A stretch of DNA of 64,000 bases from Brevibacillus_C sp046036945 (GTDB lineage Bacteria > Bacillota > Bacilli > Brevibacillales > Brevibacillaceae). The DNA lies in assembly GCF_046036945.1 (NCBI RefSeq), contig NZ_JBJQOQ010000002.1:303158-367157 (forward strand), in the 5' to 3' direction. Position numbers and translations under genes: made by a program. Positions 16,057 to 23,882 of this stretch are shown here, in pieces (position 1 is the first letter of the stretch; every line of letters begins with the position of its first letter). The notes under the pieces were generated by a model. That model was not told the origin of the DNA and ran no database searches. It saw only the letters and a program-made list of their open reading frames with translations.

Positions 16057-17498
16057 AGTTGTGGGGAGGACGCTTCACCAAGCCGACCAATCAGCTGGTA
16101 GATGAGTATACAGCTTCGATTTCTTTCGATCAAAAGATGTGGCGGCAGGATATCGTCGGCAGCCTTGCCCATGTAGCGATGCTGGGGAAATGCGGCATTT
16201 TGCCGATGGATGAAGTGAAGCAGATCATCGCGGGCTTGAAAAAGGTAAAAGAGAAGATCGAACGGGGACAGGTCACTTTCCAGTTAGCCCATGAAGATGT
16301 TCACATGAACATTGAAAAAATGCTGATCGAAGAGATTGGGCCCGTAGGCGGGAAGCTGCATACCGGGCGGAGCCGGAACGATCAGGTCGCGCTGGATATG
16401 CATCTCTACTTGCGCGAACAGATGATGGAGATTATCCAACTCTCCATGTACCTGCAAAGGGCGTTAACCGATAAGGCAAGTCAGCATTTGGATACAGTCA
16501 TGCCGGGTTATACTCATTTGCAGCGGGCCCAGCCGGTACTGTTCGGATATCATCTGATGGCCTATGTCTCTATGCTGCAGCGCGATATTGAGCGGCTGCA
16601 GGAAGCATGGCGGCGCGTAAATGTCCTGCCGCTGGGGGCGGGGGCGCTGGCGGGAACCACTTTTCCGATCGACCGGGAATTTGTCGCCGATATGCTGCAG
16701 TTCGACGGGATTTACATCAACAGCATGGACGCCGTAAGCGATCGTGACTTTATCGTCGAATTCCTGTCGTCGTCAGCGCTGTTAATGGCACATTTGTCCC
16801 GCCTGTGCGAAGAGTTGGTGATCTGGAGCAGCCAGGAGTTTGCTTTCATCGAGCTGGATGACGCCTTCTGCACCGGGTCCAGCATCATGCCGCAGAAAAA
16901 AAATCCGGATGTCGCCGAGCTGGTTCGCGGCAAGACGGGTCGCGTATACGGAAATTTGTTCAGCCTGCTGACAGTCCTGAAAGGACTGCCGCTCGCCTAC
17001 AACAAAGACATGCAGGAGGACAAGGAAGGCATGTTTGACACCGTCAAGACGCTGCACGGTGCACTCTCGCTCCTGACTCCGATGATTGAGACGATGACGG
17101 TGAACAAGCAGCGCATGCGGCAGACGGTGACCGAGGACTTTTCCAATGCGACCGACCTGGCTGACTACCTTGTAACCAAGGGCCTGCCCTTCCGCCAAGC
17201 TCATGAGGTTGTCGGGAAAGCGGTGCTCGCTTGCATCGAACAGAAAAAATACCTGCTCGATCTGACGCTGGAGGAATTCCAGGCATTCTCTCCGCTCATC
17301 GAAGGCGACGTGTACCAAGCGCTCGACGTTGAGACTGTCGTCAACGCCCGCAACGTGATGGGCGGTACGGCCCGCCAGCAGGTGGAGAAGCAGATCGCCG
17401 CCTACCGCGAAGCGATGGGCAAAACGGAAACCTGGATCGCCGAGCACAGTCAAAAGGTCATGATCGAATCCTTGATCGACGTCGGATCGCCGCTGTAA
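16053..17498 (+). CDS. argH: Argininosuccinate lyase
   Basis: 481-residue member of the fumarase/aspartase superfamily that releases arginine and fumarate. The signature GSSIMPQKKNPD (about residues 279-290), with the catalytic Ser loop, is intact, as are HTGRSRNDQVA (about 107-117) and TVMPGYTHLQRAQP (about 149-162). The start overlaps argG by 4 bases. The family length is usually about 460; the small excess is at the C-terminus. It ends in a strong terminator whose sequence recurs at 23551. Confidence 0.95.
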   Translation: MKLWGGRFTKPTNQLVDEYTASISFDQKMWRQDIVGSLAHVAMLGKCGILPMDEVKQIIAGLKKVKEKIERGQVTFQLAHEDVHMNIEKMLIEEIGPVGGKLHTGRSRNDQVALDMHLYLREQMMEIIQLSMYLQRALTDKASQHLDTVMPGYTHLQRAQPVLFGYHLMAYVSMLQRDIERLQEAWRRVNVLPLGAGALAGTTFPIDREFVADMLQFDGIYINSMDAVSDRDFIVEFLSSSALLMAHLSRLCEELVIWSSQEFAFIELDDAFCTGSSIMPQKKNPDVAELVRGKTGRVYGNLFSLLTVLKGLPLAYNKDMQEDKEGMFDTVKTLHGALSLLTPMIETMTVNKQRMRQTVTEDFSNATDLADYLVTKGLPFRQAHEVVGKAVLACIEQKKYLLDLTLEEFQAFSPLIEGDVYQALDVETVVNARNVMGGTARQQVEKQIAAYREAMGKTETWIAEHSQKVMIESLIDVGSPL

Positions 17499-17517
17499 GC
17501 GGATAGCGAATAACAAG

Positions 17518-17553
17518 AACAGCTTCCTTCCTGATGGGAGGAGGCTGTTTTTG
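17518..17553 (+). terminator. Terminator of argG-argH
   Basis: AACAGCTTCCTTCC pairs over 14 bp (two G-U) with GGGAGGAGGCTGTT around a TGAT loop, then T-rich sequence. A near-identical copy lies at 23551-23584. Confidence 0.88.
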
Positions 17554-17640
17554 TTGTTTTCCAGATTGTTTGTTCATATGACAACGCTAAAATTTTGTAT
17601 AATTATATTAAAAAGAAAAAATACAGATGGGGGAAAATCG

Positions 17641-19662
17641 TTGAAAAGACTCAAGTATCTCTGGATTTTGCTATCTTTCGTCAGTGTTTTTTCACTTGCA
17701 GTAATCTTTCCGAATTTGGCCTATTCGGAAAAAGGGACAGTCATACGGGTTGCGGGCGATAAAAACTTTCCTCCTTTTGAATTTGTAAACAATCAAGGGG
17801 ATTACATCGGTTTTAACATAGATGTAATGAAAGCGCTCGCAAGCAAGAAAGGTATCCGCATAGAGTTCCACCCGATGTCCTGGAACGAAGCTGTTGAAGC
17901 GCTTAAGGACGGTCGGGTAGAAGCGATTCAGGGAATGAAGTACAGTGCCGGCCGCAGCGAAGTGTTTCGTTTTTCCGATCCTTACTTTACCAGTTCACAG
18001 GGAATCTTTGTGTTAAAGGACAACCTGAGCATTCGAAGGCTGCAAGACCTGGAAGGCAAGAGAGTAGCTGTGCAAAAGGGCGACATCGCCAATGACCTGC
18101 TCAGCAAATTAAACCGCTTGGAGTTCATCAAGACAGACAGCCAGCAGGAAGCGATTCAACTGCTCGTCGAGGGAAAGGTTGACGCTTTTGTCGGAAACAG
18201 AATTACCGGACAATACTTTATTCAAAACAGCAATCAGCAGGATTTGATCAAGATTGTCGGAGAGCCGATCGACCCCACTGCATACGGTATTGCGGTACTG
18301 CCCCGGAATAAAGAACTGCTGGACACACTGAACGACGGTATCTCTCAGATTAAAAGCGACGGCACGTATAAAAAAATTGAGCAGCATTGGTTTGGCGAGT
18401 ATATCATGCCTTCTACGCTTAAGCTGCGAGAAGCTTTGGTATATGTTGAATGTGGATTGATCATCACCTGTTGCGTCATTTTTGCCGTGGTCTGGTGGAA
18501 CCGGGTGCTCAAACGGGAAGTGGCCAAGAGAACCGCCGAAATCGCCGCGATGAATAAAAAGCTGGAAGATAAAATGGGTCTTCTTGAAGAAAATGTATTC
18601 TTTCAGCAGCAGCTATTGGACAGCACATACAGCTGCTTTATTACACTCAACGAGTCAGCCGCGATATCGATGATGAACCAAAGGGCGATAGATTACCTTG
18701 GGCTAAAGGAAGATCTCGTTGGCAAGAGACTTGTGGATACCCTGATCGCCGATTTTATACCTGTGCAGGAAGTGGAAGAAGCACTGCAGCACAAGCGTGT
18801 CTACCTGCAAAAGGAGGTCTTATGGCAATCTGACACGACAAGCGAGAGGTCGCAGAAGAGATGCATTTCTTACAGCATTTATCCGATTGTCACCACCTCG
18901 GGGGAAATCGCCGGAGCGGTGCTCAACTTTACTGATATTACCGAGCAAAAAGAGTTTGAGCAAAAACTGGCTCAGGAAGATCGGCTGCGCTCCTTGGGAC
19001 GTCTCATGCTGGGAATCGCCCACGAAATTCGCAATCCGCTCACATCCATTTTGACTTATACCGAGTTGCTGCCAAAAAAATTTGACAACCCGGAATTCCG
19101 CACTTTTTTTGCCCTTCAGGTTTCTAGTGAAATTACGCGCCTAAACTCTTTAGTCAGCGATTTATTGGATTATGCTCGTCCTAGAAAATCAGAACCCAGC
19201 GTTTTCTCCGTTTCGGAGGTGGTGACGTCCATTCTTCAACTGTTCAAACAAAAAATTAGCGAAAAAGCCATCAGGATCAGCCTTGAGCTTGATGAAAAAC
19301 TGGAGGTGACCGCTGATAAACAGCAGATCAAACAAGTATTGATGAATATCATCTTAAACGCAATTCAGGCAGTCGAAAACAACGGAAAGCTAACGATAAC
19401 AGGCTCCTGTAAAGAGGGTTTGACTGTTATCGAGATCGCGGATAATGGGTGCGGCATAGCGGAAGAGGAATTTTCCAAAATCTTCGAGCCGTTTTACAGC
19501 AAGAAAGCGAATGGGGTCGGATTGGGGTTGCCGATCTCCTATCAGTTGGTGAAAGAAAATCAGGGAACGATTGATGTGATCAGTTTAAAGGATAGCGGAA
19601 CGACGATGATTGTAACTTTGCCCGGTCCGGAAAGGAGGCCACAGGAACCATGTACAATGTAG
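17641..19662 (+). CDS. Sensor histidine kinase with solute-binding-fold sensor and PAS domain
   Basis: 673-residue membrane kinase. The order is: signal/anchor segment (about 1-27), family-3 solute-binding domain outside the cell (about 35-255), membrane helix (about 270-290), PAS domain (about 318-430), HisKA with the phospho-acceptor His461 in GIAHEIRNP, and an ATPase domain with DNGCGI and GVGLGLPIS. The sensor resembles the binding protein encoded at 21154, so kinase and transporter may recognise related ligands. The start is a TTG at 17641 preceded by ATGGGGGA. A -10-like TATAAT is at 17598-17603 without a clear -35. It overlaps its response-regulator gene by 13 bases. Confidence 0.9.
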   Translation: MKRLKYLWILLSFVSVFSLAVIFPNLAYSEKGTVIRVAGDKNFPPFEFVNNQGDYIGFNIDVMKALASKKGIRIEFHPMSWNEAVEALKDGRVEAIQGMKYSAGRSEVFRFSDPYFTSSQGIFVLKDNLSIRRLQDLEGKRVAVQKGDIANDLLSKLNRLEFIKTDSQQEAIQLLVEGKVDAFVGNRITGQYFIQNSNQQDLIKIVGEPIDPTAYGIAVLPRNKELLDTLNDGISQIKSDGTYKKIEQHWFGEYIMPSTLKLREALVYVECGLIITCCVIFAVVWWNRVLKREVAKRTAEIAAMNKKLEDKMGLLEENVFFQQQLLDSTYSCFITLNESAAISMMNQRAIDYLGLKEDLVGKRLVDTLIADFIPVQEVEEALQHKRVYLQKEVLWQSDTTSERSQKRCISYSIYPIVTTSGEIAGAVLNFTDITEQKEFEQKLAQEDRLRSLGRLMLGIAHEIRNPLTSILTYTELLPKKFDNPEFRTFFALQVSSEITRLNSLVSDLLDYARPRKSEPSVFSVSEVVTSILQLFKQKISEKAIRISLELDEKLEVTADKQQIKQVLMNIILNAIQAVENNGKLTITGSCKEGLTVIEIADNGCGIAEEEFSKIFEPFYSKKANGVGLGLPISYQLVKENQGTIDVISLKDSGTTMIVTLPGPERRPQEPCTM

Positions 19663-21005
19663 TCATTATCGATGATGAACCGGCGATTTGCCAGTCGTTG
19701 AAGTTTGCCCTGGAGGAACAGTACCAGGTGTATGCGTTTACCGAACCGGGGGCGGCACTGTCGCTGTTGGAAAGAGTCGAAGTCGCCATCGTATTGTTAG
19801 ACCTGAAGGTAGGTGAATACGATGGCATTGAGATACTGGAGCAAATCAAAGTGGTATCTCCATCCACCGTTGTGATCATGATGACCGCATACGGGAGTAT
19901 TCCTTCATCTGTCGAAGCGATGCGCAAAGGGGCGTTCTCTTATGCGACCAAACCGCTGCATATCGACGAGCTCGGCATTTTGATACAGAAAGCGGAGGAA
20001 TTTTACAGTCTTCATTCCAAGGTGCAATGGTTAAGCGAGGCGTTAGAAAAAGCATCAGATACCTTTGGCTTGATCGGCAAAAGTCCGGCGATCAGAGATG
20101 TGCTTGCGATGATCGACAAAGTGAAAGATATCGATTCCAACATATTGATTACCGGAGAAAGCGGAACGGGAAAAGAGGTAGCGGCGCGCACGATTCACAA
20201 TCAGAGCAAACGCAGATTTAAACGGTTTCAAACGATTAATTGCGCTGCTATACCGGGGAATTTGCTTGAATCCGAATTGTTTGGCTACGAGAAAGGGGCT
20301 TTTACCGGGGCTACCCAACGAAAAACAGGACTGTTTGTGCAAGCCGAGGGAGGGACGATTTTTCTCGACGAAATTGGCGAGATGGATTTGGCCCTCCAGA
20401 GCAAGCTTCTGCGGGTGATTCAGGAACGAAAGGTTACTCCCCTGGGGGGAACGGAAGAAATAAATGTGAATGTGAGGATCATCGCTGCGACCAACCGGGA
20501 TTTAATGAAAGAAGTGAAAGAGAATCGCTTCCGCGAGGATCTCTATTACCGTTTAAACGTGATTCCCATCAAGCTTCCCCCGTTAAAAGAAAGGCGGGAG
20601 GACATACCGCTGCTGGTGGAGTTTTTTATCCGAAAGATAGGGGACAGGATGGGAAAACCGGTTGACGGCATTTCACAGGAAGCCTTGAAGATTCTGCAAA
20701 CGTACTCTTTTCCCGGCAACGTAAGAGAACTGCAGAACATCATTGAACGAGCGATTGCCTTGACCAACTCGTCATTCATTCAAAAAGTGGACCTGCCAGA
20801 CGAAATTCAAACGAAAGAGCAGGCTTTTATCTCGCATACGCTGATCCCCGTCTACGTCGGAGAAACGATGGAGGAAGTGGAGAGAAAAGTGATCCTGCAT
20901 AACCTTACCGCATGTAAAGGCAATCGAAGAAAGACAGCCCAAATCATCGGCATCGGGGAGCGAACTCTCCGTGACAAATTAAAAAAATATCAGGATGAGA
21001 AGTAG
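19650..21005 (+). CDS. NtrC-family sigma-54-dependent response regulator
   Basis: 451 residues: receiver domain (about 1-120) with probable phospho-acceptor Asp51 in VLLDLKVG, AAA+ domain (about 140-375) with Walker A GESGTGKE, the sigma-54 contact loop GAFTGA, Walker B-like IFLDEIGEM, and a C-terminal Fis-type helix-turn-helix (about 410-448). ATG at 19650 with AAAGGAGG at 19633-19640, inside the kinase gene. A sigma-54 promoter lies just downstream (21091), so the transporter operon is the likely target. Confidence 0.93.
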   Translation: MYNVVIIDDEPAICQSLKFALEEQYQVYAFTEPGAALSLLERVEVAIVLLDLKVGEYDGIEILEQIKVVSPSTVVIMMTAYGSIPSSVEAMRKGAFSYATKPLHIDELGILIQKAEEFYSLHSKVQWLSEALEKASDTFGLIGKSPAIRDVLAMIDKVKDIDSNILITGESGTGKEVAARTIHNQSKRRFKRFQTINCAAIPGNLLESELFGYEKGAFTGATQRKTGLFVQAEGGTIFLDEIGEMDLALQSKLLRVIQERKVTPLGGTEEINVNVRIIAATNRDLMKEVKENRFREDLYYRLNVIPIKLPPLKERREDIPLLVEFFIRKIGDRMGKPVDGISQEALKILQTYSFPGNVRELQNIIERAIALTNSSFIQKVDLPDEIQTKEQAFISHTLIPVYVGETMEEVERKVILHNLTACKGNRRKTAQIIGIGERTLRDKLKKYQDEK

Positions 21006-21018
21006 GCGGTTTTTGCAA

Positions 21019-21044
21019 GGCGGCAATTTTGGCCGCTTTTTTTT
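21019..21044 (+). terminator. Terminator after the first two-component system
   Basis: GCGGC (21020-21024) pairs with GCCGC (21032-21036), followed by eight T. It separates the regulator genes from the sigma-54 promoter. Confidence 0.8.
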
Positions 21045-21090
21045 ATGCAATGACGCCCATGAAACCCGCATCACTAAGCGGATATCGACT

Positions 21091-21106
21091 TGGCATAATT
21101 CCTGCT
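21091..21106 (+). promoter_or_regulatory. Sigma-54 (-24/-12) promoter of the amino-acid ABC operon
   Basis: TGGCAT-N5-CTGCT: the invariant GG (21092-21093) and GC (21104-21105) are at the exact 12-base distance, with one deviation from TTGCW in the -12 element. It lies 48 bases before the binding-protein ATG and directly after the gene for a sigma-54 activator. Confidence 0.78.
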
Positions 21107-21153
21107 ATTTAAAGAAATTGTGAAATGAAAAGATTTTATTAGGGGGTAAAGAA

Positions 21154-21981
21154 ATGAAAGGGTTTTCCAAATGGTTTGCGTCAATGCTGCTTTTGACGAT
21201 GCTATGCAGTCTTGTTTTGGCAGGATGCGGAGGAGCGGCGGATAAAACGCAGTCGACGGGCGGGCAAGCAGAGCAAGCCGCCGATGATGCCGTATTGAAA
21301 AAAATCAAGGAATCAAAAACGTTGACCGTCGGTACCGATGCTACTTTCCAGCCGTTTGAGTTTAAGAATGACAAGAAGGAATTCGATGGATTTGATATTG
21401 ACCTGATTCGCGCTGTGGCGAAAGAACTTGGGGCCGATAAGGTTGAATTTGTCGATACCGAGTTTAAGGGATTGATTCCAGGCCTTCAGGCTAAGAAGTT
21501 CGATCTGATCGCTTCTGCCATGTATATGACGGATGAACGCAAATTGTCAATCGCTTTCTCCGACACCTACTATCCAGGCGGTTTGTCCATCATGGTGAAA
21601 AAAGATGACAATTCCATTAAGGGCATCGATGACTTGAAAGGAAAAAAAGTTGCGGTCCAAATCGGAACAAAATCGGTGAAATTCCTGGAAGAGAACTACC
21701 CGGATGTGACAAGGGTAGAGGTTGAGAAGAATGTCGAGATGTTCCTGGAGTTGGAAAGCGGGCGGGTAGATGCCGTTGTTACCGGTATGCCGGCGGCAAA
21801 AGTGTATGCCAAACAGAGCGGGAAAGTAAAAGTTCTGGAAGAGCCATTGACGCAGGAAAATTATGGGTATGGGATTCGCAAGCAAGACACCGCATTTGTA
21901 AAAGAGGTAAATAAAGCGATACAGGCGATTAAAGACAATGGCGAATATCAGAAGATTACCGAAAAGTGGTTTGGCAATTAA
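21154..21981 (+). CDS. Amino-acid ABC transporter binding lipoprotein
   Basis: 275-residue family-3 (polar amino acid) solute-binding protein with a signal peptide and lipobox LAGC (Cys25), anchored outside the membrane. Typical elements: TVGTDATFQPFEF (about 52-64), GFDIDL, SAMYMTDER, GKKVAVQIGTKS, and a terminal EKWFGN. The ligand is not predictable from motifs alone; the fold suits polar or cationic amino acids. ATG at 21154 with AGGGGG upstream. First gene of a three-gene operon from the sigma-54 promoter. Confidence 0.92.
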   Translation: MKGFSKWFASMLLLTMLCSLVLAGCGGAADKTQSTGGQAEQAADDAVLKKIKESKTLTVGTDATFQPFEFKNDKKEFDGFDIDLIRAVAKELGADKVEFVDTEFKGLIPGLQAKKFDLIASAMYMTDERKLSIAFSDTYYPGGLSIMVKKDDNSIKGIDDLKGKKVAVQIGTKSVKFLEENYPDVTRVEVEKNVEMFLELESGRVDAVVTGMPAAKVYAKQSGKVKVLEEPLTQENYGYGIRKQDTAFVKEVNKAIQAIKDNGEYQKITEKWFGN

Positions 21982-22000
21982 GGGAGCATAACTTGCTCCC
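21982..22000 (+). other. Intercistronic stem-loop
   Basis: GGGAGC/GCTCCC around a 7-base loop, immediately after the binding-protein stop codon and followed by a pyrimidine tract. Such elements usually attenuate transcription or stabilise the 5' message so that the binding protein exceeds the permease. Confidence 0.6.
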
Positions 22001-22024
22001 TTCTTCAAAAGAAGGGGGTCGTAT

Positions 22025-22702
22025 TTGATTATGGAACTTGAATTCTCGGTTTTATTTCAGGATGGTAACCTTGCCTTTCTCTTAAAAGGGTTGTGGATGA
22101 CGATTTCGATGACGTTTTTTGCGCTGATTTTAAGCGTGATCATCGGTTTGATTATCGGAATCGGCGGGCTGTCGAAGAACAAGTTTATTTCATCGCTTTG
22201 TTCCATCTACCTCGCTTGGTTTCGCGGGACTCCGCTGCTTGTTCAGTTGATGATTCTCTACTACGGGCTGGCGATTGGCATGCAGATTGACTTGAGCGCT
22301 ACGGTAGCTGGGGTCCTGGGTATGGGGATGTACAGCGGCGCGTACGTCTCCGAAATCGTTCGCGGGTCTATCCAATCGATCGACAAAGGGCAGATGGAAG
22401 CGGGCCGCTCGCTGGGCATGAGTCACTGGCAGACGATGCGAAAGGTGATTTTGCCGCAGGCGCTGCGCCGGATGCTCCCGCCGCTGGCGAATGAATTTAT
22501 CGCCCTGACCAAAAACTCTTCCCTGCTGTCTGTTATTACCGTTCCTGAGTTGATGAGGGCGGGAAACTCTATCGTATCGAACAATTTCCGGTACTTCGAA
22601 ATTTATATCGCTGTTGCTGTTCTCTATTTTATCGTGAACTACGCAATTTCCAAATTCATCGGTTATTTTGAAAGAAGACTGCACGTGGGAGTGACGAGAT
22701 GA
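22025..22702 (+). CDS. Amino-acid ABC transporter permease
   Basis: 225-residue HisM/GlnP-type permease with about five membrane helices. The EAA loop for ATPase contact, EAGRSLGMSHWQTMRKVI, is near residues 122-139. GGGGG (22014-22018) suits the TTG at 22025 (6 bases); the ATG at 22031 is an alternative (12 bases). The stop overlaps the start of the ATPase gene (ATGA). Confidence 0.92.
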   Translation: MIMELEFSVLFQDGNLAFLLKGLWMTISMTFFALILSVIIGLIIGIGGLSKNKFISSLCSIYLAWFRGTPLLVQLMILYYGLAIGMQIDLSATVAGVLGMGMYSGAYVSEIVRGSIQSIDKGQMEAGRSLGMSHWQTMRKVILPQALRRMLPPLANEFIALTKNSSLLSVITVPELMRAGNSIVSNNFRYFEIYIAVAVLYFIVNYAISKFIGYFERRLHVGVTR

Positions 22703-23460
22703 TGATTGCGGTAAACAAGATCAACAAACATTACGGCGCTCACCATGTATTGAAAGAGATTGATTTACGTATTCACAAAGGTGAAGTCGTCGTCATTATC
22801 GGACCCAGCGGTTCTGGAAAAAGCACGCTGCTCAGGTGCATCAACTATCTGGAGCAGATACAGGATGGATCCATTGAAATCGAAGGAAAGCCTATCGGAT
22901 TAATTCATAAAAACGGGAAGCTTATAGAAATGCCGCAAAACGAACTGAATGCGATGAGGGAAAAAGTGGGGATGGTCTTTCAAAACTTCAACCTGTTCCC
23001 GCATAAAACGGTTTTGGGCAACATCATCATGGCGCCGCTCACCTTGGGCAAGATGAAAAAACAGGAGGCCGTCTCGTTGGCGAGAGAGCTCTTGGAGAAA
23101 GTCGGCCTGGCGGATAAGGCTGAGGCCTACCCCGACAATCTCTCCGGAGGGCAAAAACAGCGGGTGGCGATCGCTAGAGCATTAGCGATGAAGCCGCAAA
23201 TCATGTTGTTTGACGAGCCGACTTCGGCACTCGATCCGGAATTGGTCGGTGAAGTGCTATCCGTCATGAAGGAATTGGCAAAAGAAGGAATGACAATGGT
23301 CGTGGTGACGCATGAGATGGGTTTTGCCCGCGAGGTGGCAGACCGCGTTGTAGTCATGGCCGATGGACGGATCATTGAGGAAGGTGCTCCTGATAAAATT
23401 TTCCAAAACCCTGAAAGTGAGCGAACGAAAAACTTCTTAAGCAAGGTATTGACACATTGA
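22699..23460 (+). CDS. Amino-acid ABC transporter ATPase
   Basis: 253-residue GlnQ/HisP-type ATPase with Walker A GPSGSGKST (about 33-41), signature LSGGQKQR (about 150-157), Walker B IMLFDEPTSALDP, and the switch His in VVVTHEMGFA. It contains a slightly longer insert (about 60-80) than GlnQ. The start overlaps the permease gene by 4 bases. The copy of the argH terminator lies about 90 bases downstream. Confidence 0.94.
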   Translation: MMIAVNKINKHYGAHHVLKEIDLRIHKGEVVVIIGPSGSGKSTLLRCINYLEQIQDGSIEIEGKPIGLIHKNGKLIEMPQNELNAMREKVGMVFQNFNLFPHKTVLGNIIMAPLTLGKMKKQEAVSLARELLEKVGLADKAEAYPDNLSGGQKQRVAIARALAMKPQIMLFDEPTSALDPELVGEVLSVMKELAKEGMTMVVVTHEMGFAREVADRVVVMADGRIIEEGAPDKIFQNPESERTKNFLSKVLTH

Positions 23461-23550
23461 GTCGACTTCATTTTGTAACAGGTAATTATAAGCGGGATAA
23501 ACGGTAACCCATAGAAAGCTGGAATCGCCAAACCCTGCCGGAATAAAAAG

Positions 23551-23584
23551 AACAGCTTCCTTCCTGTTGGGAGGAGGCTGTTTT
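23551..23584 (+). terminator. Terminator after the amino-acid ABC operon
   Basis: AACAGCTTCCTTCC with GGGAGGAGGCTGTT around a TGTT loop, then TT. Nearly the same as the argH terminator at 17518. Confidence 0.82.
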
Positions 23585-23713
23585 GGTTGCCAAGTTTGTT
23601 GCAGAGGGTACTGATATTTTCAAGAACTTCTATGCAGTATTGGCCGAGTTTTTTATTCTGGCACATGGTTCGTTGCCTGTGGTACCATGTTGTTGATAAG
23701 GAAACCTAATGGA

Positions 23714-23839
23714 ATGAGTCGAATTGAGCAGATTATCACTCCCGGGGTACTAGATAAGTACGTTGTGTGGTACGAAGGACGTCGGTATGACATGATGTGT
23801 TTGTTTTCCACCCTGATCGTCTGCGAAATATTTTTTTAA
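23714..23839 (+). CDS. Doubtful 41-residue ORF
   Basis: A short frame beginning MSRIEQI and ending CEIFF*, with only a distant AAGGA (23698-23702). It contains a charged middle (WYEGRRYD) and a hydrophobic tail. I do not recognise it. It may be a gene remnant or chance. Otherwise the 300 bases 23585-23882 hold nothing I can name, except presumably the promoter of the kinase gene. Confidence 0.2.
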   Translation: MSRIEQIITPGVLDKYVVWYEGRRYDMMCLFSTLIVCEIFF

Positions 23840-23882
23840 GAGGAAAACTCGTATTCAACAGCCAGGCAGGTGATCAGATGAT

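Noticed and set aside
23659..23676. TGGCAC...TTGC resembling a sigma-54 promoter before the second kinase gene
   Set aside because: The GG-GC distance is 15 instead of 12 bases, and the position is over 200 bases from the gene.
23461..23882. Transposon or IS remnant in the gene-poor gap
   Set aside because: No terminal inverted repeats, target duplication or transposase-like translation was found.
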